From Streptomyces omiyaensis (GTDB taxonomy: Bacteria; Actinomycetota; Actinomycetes; Streptomycetales; Streptomycetaceae): a stretch of DNA of 64,000 nucleotides. Under the pieces are notes generated by a model. It ran no database searches, was not told where the DNA came from, and worked only from the letters and a program-made list of their open reading frames with translations. Below, in pieces: positions 54,101 through 60,590 of the stretch (positions are counted from its first letter, which is position 1; each line of letters begins with the position of its first letter). The translations under genes were made by a program, and so were the position numbers. The stretch is from the NCBI RefSeq assembly GCF_014650895.1, contig NZ_BMVV01000024.1:58562-122561 (forward strand), in the 5' to 3' direction.

Positions 54101-57100
54101 CGGTCGGGAAGAGCTTGCGGACGGTGTCTTCCCACTGCTCGACCAGGTAGTTCGGCACCGTGACCATGGGCTTGTTGATCTGCCCGGAGTTACGCATGGC
54201 CATCATGCCGATGGTCATGGTCGCGGTCTTGCCCGCGCTGACCACGTGCGCGAGGACGAGGCAGCGTTCGTGCGCCATGCGCGCGGCGGAGGCGAGCTGA
54301 TGGTCATAGGGGGTGAAGTCGGGGTCGAGCCCGGCCAGGGAGGGGGCGGAGCCGGTGAAGTCGCGTACCGCCCGGGCGTTCATCCGCTGGTTGTAGATCT
54401 CGGCGATCCGGGCCGCGCGCAGGGAGTCGTCCAGGGCCCAGGCCTCGAAAGCGTCGCGGAACTCGTCCGCCTTCACCCGCACGGCGCGGGCGGCTTCCTC
54501 GTCGTCCGCCGGCCGGCCGGTCATGGCGCCGCCGTTCAGGACCTTGGCCACCATGGCGAGGGCGGACAGGCCGCCCGCGCCGTGGCGGATCTTGTCCTCC
54601 TCGGCGAGGCCTCGGCCGGCGAGAATGTGCCAGTTCCCGCCGCCGGAGTGCTGGATCGTCAGGTGCGGGTCGCCCAGGTAGCCCCGGAAGAAGTCCTGGA
54701 CCATGTCGTCGGGGATCCACGCGGCGCCCAGGCGGATGGCGAACTGGCCGGGCAGGAGGTCGCGGGGCTGGACGCGTTCGAGCTCGGCGACGTTGGTCTC
54801 GTACGCCCGGTCTCGGCGGGCGGCCTGCCGGGCGATGGCCAGCTTGGCGCGGACGTCGCCCGAGAGGTAGTCGGGACTGTGGACCAGGTCGCCGGTCAGC
54901 GGGTCGGTGAACACGCTCCGCCCCAGGAGCCGGCGGGCCTCGACGGGTTCGACCTGGAGCATCCAGGCGATGTGGTCGAGGTCGACGTGGCCGCGCTCGG
55001 CGACGACCGCGGTCAGGGCCTGCTGCGGGTCGTCGGTGTGCTGCCCGAGCACGCTGCGGCGGGTGGCCGGGGCCCGGTCGAGGACCTGGGAGACATGGAC
55101 GGTCTCGGTGTCCGCCTCCCACCACTCCAGCGCCAGGACCTCGTACGCGGAGGGGTCGTTGAGGAAGTAGCCGTAGCCCGTCAGCCGACTGCTTTCGGTT
55201 CCGTCCTCGGCGCGGACGGTGGCGTTCTGCTGCTGCCGGGGGCGGGTGAGAGCACCGTACTCGGCGACGTAGGCCTGGTAGGCGGCCTTCGTCGTACGGC
55301 GCTGCGCGTCGGCCAGGCCGGTGTCGGTGCCGCGACGGTCGAGGTCGTTGAGGCCGCGCACCAGGTCCTTGAGCTCGATGAGCGCGGCGAGCTGGGCGTG
55401 CTCGGCATCGGGCAGGTCGATGGCGACGGGGTCGCCGTTGCTGCTGGCCTGCCACAGCTTGCCGTCGGCGTCCCTCGACAGGCGGCCGGTGAAGTCCGTC
55501 ATGGTCGCGGCCGGCCGCAGCCGCAGCGGGGGCCGGTGCGGGCCGTCGGGGTGCGGCTGGTACCAGCGCCGGTCCAGGACGGCCCGGTCGGTGATCTGCC
55601 TCAGCGCGGTGTTCAGGGCCATGGACACGTCCGGGTCGCCGTCGACGGCGACCTCCGGGCCGTGCGCGCCCATACGGGAGGTGAGGGTGCCCAGCACGTG
55701 CTCGGGGTGGGCGGTGAAGTAGTCGTTGACCGGAAGCGTGTTGCCGCCGACGTCGCAGCGGGTGGAGGTCAGCCAGGACGCGTCGCCGGGTGTCTCACCG
55801 TCGGCGCGGCGGCGCAGGATCAGGATGTCGGTGACCACGTCGGTGCCCGCGGAGCGGGCGAAGGCCTTGTTCGGCAGGCGGACCGCGCCCAGCAGGTCGG
55901 CGTTCTCGAAGAGCTCGCGGCGGGCCGCGTCCCGCTCGGCGTCCATCGTGTGCCGGGAGGTGATCAGGGCGACCACGCCGCCGGGCCGGGTCAGGGCCAC
56001 CGACTTCACCAGGAAGTGGTTGTGGATCCGGTGACGGCCCTTGTTGTGCGTGGGGTCGAACAGGGTCAGACGGGCGAACGGCACGTTGCCGACCACCGCG
56101 TCGAAGCTGCCGTCGGGGGCGATGGTGTCGGCGAAGGACTCGTTCAGCACCGTGACGCCGGGCGCGAGGAGCCGGGAGATCGCGGCACTGGTGGGATCGA
56201 TCTCGACACCGGTCAGCCGGGCCGCGTCGGGGGCGGTACCGAAGGTGACGCCCGCGCCGGAGCCGGGCTCCAGCACCTCCCCGCCGTCGAACCCGAGGTC
56301 GGCCAGGGCCCGCCACAGGGCGGCGGTGACCTCGGGCGGCGTGTAGTGGGCGGAGAGAGTGGAGGCCGCTGCCGCGCGCCACTCGGCGTCGTCCAGGAGC
56401 TCGCGCAGCGGGTCACGGACATCCGAGAGCGCCTCCCAGCGGGCGGCGGCCGCCGCGTAGCCGCCTTCCCGCTCGCCGCCCGGGCCGAAGACGGGGTCGT
56501 CCTGCTGGGGGCGGGCGGCGAAGACGTCGGGCACCGAGCCCCAGCCGGACCAGCGGGCGAGGATCTGCTGTTCCTCAGGCGTGGCCGGGCGCTCCTCGGC
56601 CTGGACCTGCTTGAGCGTACGGACGGCGGCCAGGTTCGCGTGCGCCTTGGCCCGCTCCCCCGCCGGCGCCAGGTCATCCTGCGAGGCGGGACGGAAGCGG
56701 ACCGCTACCGGGGCAGCTCCGCGTCCCGGCTCTCCTCCTCCGGCTCCACCAGCACGATCTCCCGCAGGGCCTGCTCCCTCGCCATCTGCTGCACGGCCTT
56801 CAGCTTCCCCGCCCGCCGGGCGTGGTCCGTCTCCCGCATCGCTTCGGCCATCCGCTCCTGCGTCAGCTCCGCGATCCGTTCCTGCACCGCCGTCGCCAGC
56901 TCCGCGAAGAACGCCTCCGGGTCCGGCATCTGCGCCAGCTCCCGGGGCCGGTACGTGGTCCAGTGCCGGCGGGCTGTCTGCGCGTACTCGCTCACCGTTC
57001 GTCTCCCCGTCCTGCGGCGCGGCCGCGTCCGTCAGCGGCGTAAGGCCGCGTGCCTGCATTGTCTCGCGGATGTCGTCCAGGCCGCGCAGCACATTGGGGC

Positions 57101-59393
57101 GAGCCCGCTTGGCCCGCTCCTTCACCTTGCGGTCGTCGGAGTCGAGTTCCTCGTCGAGCTGGGCGACCAGGCGGCGGCTCATCCGTTCCAGCACCGGCAG
57201 GGTCCGCTCCGGCAGGTCCAGAGCGTGGACCATGACCTTCTTGCCGGTCTCGTCCCACGACTGGCTGCGCGGGGAGTCTGCCATGCGCTCCAGCAGGTAC
57301 TTCTCGGCCGCATCCGTGGCGGTGTACTCGCTGTCCCGGGTGGTCAGGTGCTCGACGAGGGAGGGGGGCAGCTCGACATCGACCACGGGGCCCCAGGTGC
57401 GGGTGTCGCGTGTCTCGGGCGAGGCCTCGTACTGCTCGATCAGCCAGCTGAGTGCCTCCGTGCGCCACAGCGCCTCGTGCTGAGCGCCGCGGCCCAGTAC
57501 GACCATGCCCTTCCAGCCGGGGTAGCCCTCGACCAGGTCGCCGTAGCGGCGGCCATCGATGAACACGCGGACGTCGCCCTCGCTCGCACCGGCGTTGTAG
57601 GAGCGGCTCTCCAGCCGGATCCGACCGTCGGTCTTGAGTAAGGTCTCGAAGGCGGTCGCATCGCGCTTCTTCTGCTCGGTCCGCAGGACGTGCAGGCGCG
57701 CTTCGTGGGCTTGCACGACGCGCTGCTTCGAGGCGTGGTGGCCGGCGAACGCCGAGTCGTACAGCCGCTCCCTGCGCAGGGTCTCGATCGCTTCGGTGAG
57801 CTCGATGTCGTCGAGCTCACCGACGGGGACCTGCGCGGGCTCCCAGGTCCTCAGGTGCCGGTCGGCGATCTCCACGCCGACCGCCTCGCGCCGGACGTCG
57901 AAGGCATCGCGCGCAGCGCCCGCCGGAACGTCGTAGCGGCCCTTGGCCAAGATCTCGCCCTCGGCGCGAAGGTCGTCGTCGGTCATCTGGAGGACCGGCG
58001 GCCGCGCTTCGAGATCCGCCGCGAGACGGCGGCCGTTCTCCGCCGCCAGGAGATCGGCCCTCTCCTGCCGGGCCACCTTCACCGGGTGGTTGCCGTAGTC
58101 GCCGCGCAGCGACTCTGCCAGCTCCTCGCGCTCGGCGGTCAGCTCCTCTTCCGTCATCCCGGACGGGTCGGGCCGGGCCGCGTACGAGGCGACGATCCTG
58201 CGGCGGTTCTCCTCGACGAGTGGGGCCAGCTGCTCGTCGAGCCGACGGCGGCGGATGCCGCCGATCACGGCCGCGTCCCGCTCGCGGGTCAGCCGGGTCA
58301 GTTCCGCGGCGAGCAGCTCGTCCGTGAGGTCCTTCGGCTCCAGGGCCGGGGTGGGCTCCGGCCCTGGAGCCGAAGGGGAAGCGGGCCCCGTCGCGGCCGC
58401 GACGGCGGCGGGCCCGGAGGCAGCGGGAGCGAGGATGCCGCGGAGCCGGTCCTCGTCCGCCCGGATCTCAACGGCCCGGCCTTCCTCATACAGCGCGCGG
58501 GCCAGCCGGTCGACGCTCTGCGCCCGGGCCACCGCCCGGGTCGTGCTCGCGGTGACGTACGCCTGCGCGTGGCCCGACCAGGTGAACCCGGCCGACCGCA
58601 TGACCTTCTTGAGGTCGGTGTCGTACCGGTCGCTGCCATGGACCATGGCCCGGTCGGCGGTGTAGTGGATCCACAGGTCGTCACGATCGGCGGGCTCGCG
58701 CTGGGCGATCAGATGCTGCTGGACCGCGTGCTCGACGAAGTGACGCTCCCACCTCCCCGCCAGGCGGCGCCCGTCGCGCGTCTCTCCGATCCACGCATCC
58801 TTCTTGGTACTGACGTCGAAGCGACTGGCCGCCCGCGCGATCAGCAGGCCGCCGGGCGCGAAGACGCGCAGCTCCCGGTCGACCCTGCCGTAGGTATAGG
58901 TCTGCCCGTCGTCGGTCTCCCACTCCTCCGTCTCGGCCGGCGGCGGCTCCTCCCAGCGCTGCCCCGGCTCGCGGCCACGGGCCCGGTCGAGCATCCCGCG
59001 CCCGTAGGGCGACCTGAGCCGGTCGGACAGGCCGTCGCTGGTCCAGTCGAAGGGCTGACCGCTCTCGGGGTCTCGCCACGCGTCGATCGCCCGGGCGAGC
59101 TCACGGGCCTGCTCGGCGACCTGGCCGGACTCCATCATCACGACAGGCAGCGCGGTCCCGGCGTGGAAGACGCCCCACAGGTACTGATCGGGCGTGGGAA
59201 TGGTCGACCGCTCCACACGGGCGACGAGGAGGGCTTCCCCGACCAGTTCTGCGTCGAGGGTCCGGCTGGCCCGGTATCGCGCGGACGCGCGGCGTTGATC
59301 GGTTTCGGACTTGGTCTCGGAGACCCGGTAGGCATCGCCTCCGTCGCGCCAGTGCTCGCGCACGTCCTCCGGCGTCGAGAACCGCTCCCCCAT
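42117..59393 (-). CDS. Giant polyvalent protein: DNA methyltransferase plus SNF2 helicase, 5758 residues
   Basis: One uninterrupted frame. Residues 1-790 include coiled and alpha/beta segments. Residues 800-897 are Gly/Ala/Asp-rich and cover a gene in another frame. About 900-1330 is an N6-adenine methyltransferase: motif I LEPGSGAG at 1041-1048, catalytic-type GNVPFA at 1102-1107. About 1690-2420 is an SNF2-type helicase: Lys1722 in SAGKTAT, Asp1880 in VDEFHEYK, LATGTPLSN, and Gln2225 in QRDGRIVRNG. The next 3300 residues hold coiled coils, acidic Pro-rich linkers, Cys clusters near 3089 (CARC) and 3940 (CARC), and two homologous modules with WFAR cores near 4767 and 5050. The C-terminus has RGRSTTVRR. 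This is the architecture of DarB-like polyvalent anti-restriction proteins, which protect entering DNA. Confidence 0.88.
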   Translation of the reverse strand: MGERFSTPEDVREHWRDGGDAYRVSETKSETDQRRASARYRASRTLDAELVGEALLVARVERSTIPTPDQYLWGVFHAGTALPVVMMESGQVAEQARELARAIDAWRDPESGQPFDWTSDGLSDRLRSPYGRGMLDRARGREPGQRWEEPPPAETEEWETDDGQTYTYGRVDRELRVFAPGGLLIARAASRFDVSTKKDAWIGETRDGRRLAGRWERHFVEHAVQQHLIAQREPADRDDLWIHYTADRAMVHGSDRYDTDLKKVMRSAGFTWSGHAQAYVTASTTRAVARAQSVDRLARALYEEGRAVEIRADEDRLRGILAPAASGPAAVAAATGPASPSAPGPEPTPALEPKDLTDELLAAELTRLTRERDAAVIGGIRRRRLDEQLAPLVEENRRRIVASYAARPDPSGMTEEELTAEREELAESLRGDYGNHPVKVARQERADLLAAENGRRLAADLEARPPVLQMTDDDLRAEGEILAKGRYDVPAGAARDAFDVRREAVGVEIADRHLRTWEPAQVPVGELDDIELTEAIETLRRERLYDSAFAGHHASKQRVVQAHEARLHVLRTEQKKRDATAFETLLKTDGRIRLESRSYNAGASEGDVRVFIDGRRYGDLVEGYPGWKGMVVLGRGAQHEALWRTEALSWLIEQYEASPETRDTRTWGPVVDVELPPSLVEHLTTRDSEYTATDAAEKYLLERMADSPRSQSWDETGKKVMVHALDLPERTLPVLERMSRRLVAQLDEELDSDDRKVKERAKRARPNVLRGLDDIRETMQARGLTPLTDAAAPQDGETNGERVRADSPPALDHVPAPGAGADAGPGGVLRGAGDGGAGTDRGADAGADGRSDAGDGPRPAGGEAEGRAADGEGAGPAGDRAGGAGGGEPGRGAAPVAVRFRPASQDDLAPAGERAKAHANLAAVRTLKQVQAEERPATPEEQQILARWSGWGSVPDVFAARPQQDDPVFGPGGEREGGYAAAAARWEALSDVRDPLRELLDDAEWRAAAASTLSAHYTPPEVTAALWRALADLGFDGGEVLEPGSGAGVTFGTAPDAARLTGVEIDPTSAAISRLLAPGVTVLNESFADTIAPDGSFDAVVGNVPFARLTLFDPTHNKGRHRIHNHFLVKSVALTRPGGVVALITSRHTMDAERDAARRELFENADLLGAVRLPNKAFARSAGTDVVTDILILRRRADGETPGDASWLTSTRCDVGGNTLPVNDYFTAHPEHVLGTLTSRMGAHGPEVAVDGDPDVSMALNTALRQITDRAVLDRRWYQPHPDGPHRPPLRLRPAATMTDFTGRLSRDADGKLWQASSNGDPVAIDLPDAEHAQLAALIELKDLVRGLNDLDRRGTDTGLADAQRRTTKAAYQAYVAEYGALTRPRQQQNATVRAEDGTESSRLTGYGYFLNDPSAYEVLALEWWEADTETVHVSQVLDRAPATRRSVLGQHTDDPQQALTAVVAERGHVDLDHIAWMLQVEPVEARRLLGRSVFTDPLTGDLVHSPDYLSGDVRAKLAIARQAARRDRAYETNVAELERVQPRDLLPGQFAIRLGAAWIPDDMVQDFFRGYLGDPHLTIQHSGGGNWHILAGRGLAEEDKIRHGAGGLSALAMVAKVLNGGAMTGRPADDEEAARAVRVKADEFRDAFEAWALDDSLRAARIAEIYNQRMNARAVRDFTGSAPSLAGLDPDFTPYDHQLASAARMAHERCLVLAHVVSAGKTATMTIGMMAMRNSGQINKPMVTVPNYLVEQWEDTVRKLFPTARILALTSEDLADGKRDRMLEYIRSNDFDLIITSHSLFDSIPLSPEFHELYNNDEARLLREQITRERKRDGKSISLKQLEERGKQFEEELKARAAAVRTPGQVYLDDLGIDFFAVDEFHEYKNLAVRSKIPGARVKGSGKSQHVHEALEWARMNKPTGPIGVLATGTPLSNAIGELHTLVRMANPDLLREIDAEPFDAWASMYGTTVERMEMTTDGKGFKAVERFASFHNVPAMVRQLWYPLVDYKSAEDLGLKLPSVKGGEPELMLVPATADQLQRMQELGERYETFRRGGVDKSVDNPLAINNDARVIAMDSRLTDADAEPGNKLVALADRIIAKHEETKDNRYTYSATDQRPHPVPGALQFVFLNNGTPGGKNRGNFNAYQELKDLLVARGMPAEKIAFIHDAERADQRIKLQHNANHGGINVLIGSTMRMGKGLNAQNRAVALYHVDPDWRPSDMAQRDGRIVRNGNQNPEVEVVWMATEGTFDSRMYGLLATKAKGFDQLYKARLDGTADEIMEVDDANLPYEEAMAIISGNPYLIEQEELRKQLRTLELDQRNRATQRAIIGKRLRELHRDIENLSYDIPRRARVLPLLEPVLGDDFRITLAGTEYTKHKNAAKPLMQLLAGVGQSLPAGRTTAPDAKLGRLGGLDLVAVAYREDDGTVFVRLHLDGLPGIVQRSTLAELADLKGETVLRRLVKTITEAPERQTEDEGNLAAKRTTRDQLLIDRERLRGQVQGLGRARERKSLVDSLVAAQAALNKIGKPSKDEPADLTTSRHEATARRDELQQRLDRLAAEPAPESSSEAGAILRDMDDAGPRPDPASYTPVQAEAEAALLRAHLAVHGHDAEVAARLAALGDTTELPLPAAASLTGPQPAPERPQTPLEDLIAGFGDRVAVGHIGGPQTAAEAASRTSEAPTDEPTEEPIPDPENRAEEPAPAPPPAEDPGQADSAPALDDDPYGTANLFDEFGLPRPDRVPVPAPPDSPSPDEPQEEAVGVPEGQMRMDDAAPAEPAADEQYERLTSADGQLTFTLARVPTETVEGYQRRYEELVAAVENRNAQTSQSREERDQEQAKWQRGYKASNGLEPWRPAPALRLTRRTDTPGLTPQEYALGSWVTWQDTATGTQVTGQVMAPGASKDTWFVSTDRTVVTGEYHVLWRDGKKSTGYSYSINGDTADLRPAAGPPEPVPFESLPAVDAIPARPVASYADHVPKEGMAMVREPVPVFVGPDEDRGTEVVFPVTADHIPFVVKVGQHAASGTPLYALRVEVDGQTIAELGKEETRAAAVDEAVRVARRASEFAAKPLHVRGRDRRLDVAEDGICARCNRQFDGDTEEQKLYRVDGGEATCSTHIAVSLDVTVAEVQGLGIARRIWAARTAPEPQSDSTPAPAEEPPSPEPDPDVPRLVDRATIGPGDLVTVTLDVPGVVAIGDLEVPGAVRVTGYLHPAFRAYHSGAVLLDSVIHDAEGNEVATGADVTVRLLPSRIELTPAGHRPDLRPEIRTAGQLRLGDFIAEGGTRGEVVTEIRYAHTTRPASGFSSRDVATGTANQFSLANNFEVLVVPRERRRPQDVAEVFGRHHGAADVAAQTRQTHERHIALEQEAARLWPDGDGPQDELRALRRAVAAIEPEASAREAYRANAAATAAAAAAATVLFDAVDDTIRYRGLGEPLHRLRQHLDVQMHRLHADVAYLTERAAAEPAANPSTADEPTPPQEGESHRLRNTDVHLDEHATARTKTVTAPQAATELVVGLSANELEQAAEVYEPERKLAALRAIEEGVVRWSFRTGLYSMGKDAEASPRDVDWACGHGLAVHVEYGRGYRVELTTLGHGWLVALAERVSDTQGTVERSQPADLPAAPQLREAVEQGAQDQPVERTQDGGGAASQGTGEMEQLGLFGDPVQGPAEPEKAAGSGASSADEPLAQSVTTRGGGEAQLQAALIEGETIAAVSFTDLREPAAGWILTTAGGHTFRLRPVPSVGPDEDQWEAGHDADGSYWWAANLEDRPLTAVLARIREDSATRTRFASLWSRYGHLTEQATPFQTTTDRVQLEEGVYLVRRFGRVGLIASCRWGWEHLTDPDGGQGHTGEDWARKGPDNRQYVAEWQVWHSAQEAIPNARLRVVAQLTDDMADTPDAYCDASAPYVGKCSSKRSGARYRVAVDTEQGSELGHYTVCARCLSHRLLSNEDRRIGHRDVQSLVQALAQGDPKVVDLHWRQWSDRIAELAGQMLSAALDAGETAPWPAQALTSRILAEACEAGDDRAMRQTRAEVKAAGGNAKAQKKAADKAFAARRDRAALVARRGAPRTEAANEVERVAVAILGLAGWGAEGSGAAPEPAEETPVVVDVNTLTVSPLYLDGEPSSYQFTVTGPGLTVGTYEISHDAQGKGARGIMWRASWHGVEPSGRWDVIGIGSGKGKNAALAAVAEHAAKAGGDLTAGFAVARRMHYDAGLWLLPDVGESEAIEYHPDGSWTITAETGVPYTVRWEWQGHTASGDLAPLLIEDQSGALIASCTAVDGYMSAWAPILDRLRLHASSVADRVPHATAVTLGGPGRDWVEAWCVCGWTERTETATYADRVPAGEALVQAHHSQTPTTDAAPQPLAVVVTPSLDDAAQTEAAEAPSAAELPELDVVLLDVDVPPLDPAEPYSTDEEAQADIDRLSEAFARWDELPMVQRYYDTDRQQRFGGRGAPTNPVAHLAAAYQEAAQSLRDGPAGSPDDLVRQVHTVAVWSGALETVVGENLRGPLSAVREAATLLASRSQATVKTFEAELAALTANSAEQDAVGLESPAAEPEPAEQAPVDVDDETEVPASSTEPGPGAPAADTDAEPAAAATDGVTDDGPAPEPEETPEPPAAVDDASEHKVAVPGEDTQATTSPEPVATPDPTPAPEQAVRAPDTEAGAEQQGTEPATPAGPGEPQSGEGALPQTSPEEASASDASVDSFDVQDPPEPRPYTEVSKLPADAGFELRLFGMDGQGPNRGELLHAGTTVAVVRPSASGRWFARLAGDGLPADVTALSDSPQEAAHQGAILFAALTQTPYGPRPAAATASGPVSWGDRIRLDLRNVAESHLVTITRAAARVRADYTQIPQFRELQRRLTETARAYADAHSSGRMISNLASLQEAVVAWRAALPQDAAADERQHLAYPLAHLQYDVQGQAERLRLTLEAAQAERAAAQERTAAPKAPAEPVPDSGVQTAPQAPAARPTAPKDSEMATPPRTERPVPGQNAPAEGRREITSVTPLPQYAQHTVHLRGDTVAGFTTGELRRDDVVIATVHRTTGGLWFARMDTLEIPDITTLVDTPEQAALHGVVMHAVLTGTPLGDPVTAAPGAEGRAPGQQVQDEAQAFADRHARAIETAVRQVTPNFLANPHYLQLAASLAAVADAEGRGPRQMTEDLRAVEEAVNAWGNDLPLTAYSPLRSNMAFPLAELLYETRRLQARVEATRQAVQAADTAAAAAAAAAQQSSEKTATAPAAPAPAAVDYAQGPGLVIGLRRDGAGVKASFSGIRGNSDYPLAGIVAADVPRQALDSSVDVPVPIRPAELADRLVSSEETEAWLAAHLPGGALAPAWESPKVRAALVEAVRDDWRDALTPWAGEVADWLKATVADHDHLIRMAHEAADLAEFQGRFAQAADSLVKDSGDELRQWAYQRQRDRVLNMAAPGVYRVLRDLPLPAGTEAPGQEAATVQAPQPAAAPLWGTDELPVSGYAEEAVLPDGAPAVPQAFVDAVAALLEAWDEQVPDGVTAAELREEVRPDLAALQAFVTEAAGEAPAVAPAGPQPVQVRDENREAAAVTKALQDADSHGDALQELPEWRQIQSVRRAMGHLLTVIKERAGEHFDRLLGDRRAAGFLKEVSVRVCEGIARVAQRAADKLRGDGPRRAGTGERRGAEALLRLGDAASAYSAPRGGRGTPPPAEAGVGRERQLDVPALQRMGEALARPMPGRVSAAAARGRSTTVRRPTAKPAAPGTEQAGHLRRGGPDQHQQRKPQR
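56705..56995 (-). CDS. 96-aa gene nested in +1 frame of the giant gene
   Basis: GTG 56995 is preceded by GGGGAGA at six bases. The protein (SEYAQTARRHWTTYRPREL, EAFFAELATAVQERIAELTQ) is soluble and helical with balanced composition. Only about three of its 96 codons end in A or T, while more than half of the codons in the giant frame across the same DNA do. Coding pressure is therefore in this frame. It ends at TAG 56705. It may be a small partner of the methyltransferase or helicase. Confidence 0.78.
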   Translation of the reverse strand: MSEYAQTARRHWTTYRPRELAQMPDPEAFFAELATAVQERIAELTQERMAEAMRETDHARRAGKLKAVQQMAREQALREIVLVEPEEESRDAELPR

Positions 59394-59846
59394 GCGCGAC
59401 CTCCCCGTTGCAACACACTTGACGCGGCACCGGCGAAGACGCGCGCCACTCCTGGCTCAACGCTCCCTGGCGATCAAGGTCACCCGTCGACGATCAATTA
59501 CCGTCTCTCGGTCAGTAACGCTCTTCGTCTCCGTGAACAGGACGACCACAGTTTCGTTTCAACGAGCCTGGTCACCCCTGGTCAGCGGTCCAGGACCGAC
59601 AGGGTTCCTTGAGACCGGGCAGCCGGGCGGTTCTGCCGGAACTGGCTCGGTTGCACCGTCTGCCAACTTGGTTCGTTGCGACGGGACAGCGCGCATGAAG
59701 TTCCTGTGAGACGGGACGCCAGACGTCAGGGAGTTTTACGGCCGTAAAACTCGACCCACCTGCGGTGTGCGGGGAGACGGCGCAGGTCTGAGAGGATGCC
59801 CCAGTCCGAAGTACCGGAACCCTCGGGAAGTAATCGGAGAACCACC
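59394..59846. other. Divergent intergenic region between the giant gene and parA
   Basis: About 450 bases with no gene. It must hold the promoters of both. It contains the first parS copy (59731-59752). AT content is a little higher near 59490-59560. Confidence 0.5.
59731..59752. promoter_or_regulatory. parS-like centromere site 1
   Basis: The palindrome GTTTTACGGCCGTAAAAC (59733-59750), extended to 22 bp by flanking GA/TC, lies 95 bp before parA. Identical 18-bp cores occur inside parB and downstream of it. Such repeats around parAB are the expected ParB binding sites. Confidence 0.88.
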
Positions 59847-60590
59847 ATGCCTCACATCACCGTTGTCTTGAATCGGAAGGGCGGGGTTGGCAAGTCGCTG
59901 ATGACGGTCAACCTCGCCGCGGTCTACGCCGAGATCCTCGGCGAGACCGAGGAGACGGAGAACCCGTCCGTGGCCGTCGTCTCGATAGACCCTCAGGCCA
60001 CCAGCATCGAGCACGCCGACGCCGTACGCCGCGCTGGCCGCCCGGTCCCCTTCCGCGTGATCAACGCCAGCGGCAACGCGGACAAGCTGCGCCTCCTGCG
60101 CCGCGGCAAGGCCCGCATGATCATCGTCGACACCCCCGGCTTCATGCCCCTGAACGGTGAGGACGACGACGACCCCTCTATCGACCCCCTGGGTGACGGA
60201 ACCGTCGGCGACTCCCTTCGCGCCGTCCTCGATGTAGCCGACGACGTCATCGTCCCCCTCCCCGCCGCCGGCGCCGCGTTCAACCCCACCCGCACCACCG
60301 TCGAACGCGTCCTCATCCCCCGCCAGCTCCCCTACGGCGTCGTCATCAACGACTGGGACCCCCGCGACAGCGCCGCCGACATGGAGCGCACCCGCAAACT
60401 CGCCCAGGCGAGGAACTGGGAGCTCTACAACACCACCGTGCGCCACTACAAGCCCCACACCCGCGGCATCATCCGCGGCCAGTTCTGCACCCAGTACGAC
60501 TCCAATCACACCTCGACCAAGGCGAAGTCGGACTTCTCCGCTTTGGCCCTTGAGCACCAGCTCCGCGCCCAGAAGTGGGGTGTGAGCTAA
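59847..60590 (+). CDS. parA: Partition ATPase ParA
   Basis: 247 residues. The deviant Walker A LNRKGGVGKSLMTVN (Lys at both signature positions) is at residues 8-22, with a Walker B-type MIIVDTPG and a SIDPQA switch. ATG 59847, GGAGA upstream. Its stop is directly adjacent to the parB start. It has no N-terminal helix-turn-helix, so it is of the short ParA (type Ib/chromosomal-like) form. It moves plasmid copies via ParB-parS complexes. Confidence 0.95.
   Translation: MPHITVVLNRKGGVGKSLMTVNLAAVYAEILGETEETENPSVAVVSIDPQATSIEHADAVRRAGRPVPFRVINASGNADKLRLLRRGKARMIIVDTPGFMPLNGEDDDDPSIDPLGDGTVGDSLRAVLDVADDVIVPLPAAGAAFNPTRTTVERVLIPRQLPYGVVINDWDPRDSAADMERTRKLAQARNWELYNTTVRHYKPHTRGIIRGQFCTQYDSNHTSTKAKSDFSALALEHQLRAQKWGVS

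Noticed and set aside
41784..57641. Plus-strand frames of 1084, 958, 1035 and 1408 codons within 41784-57641
   Set aside because: All lie antisense to the giant methyltransferase-helicase gene, whose domains and motifs are clear; the frames are Gly/Arg/Val-rich without motifs.
42117..59393. Reading the giant gene as a polyketide or non-ribosomal peptide synthase because of its size
   Set aside because: No ketosynthase, carrier-protein or adenylation motifs; methylase and helicase motifs are explicit.
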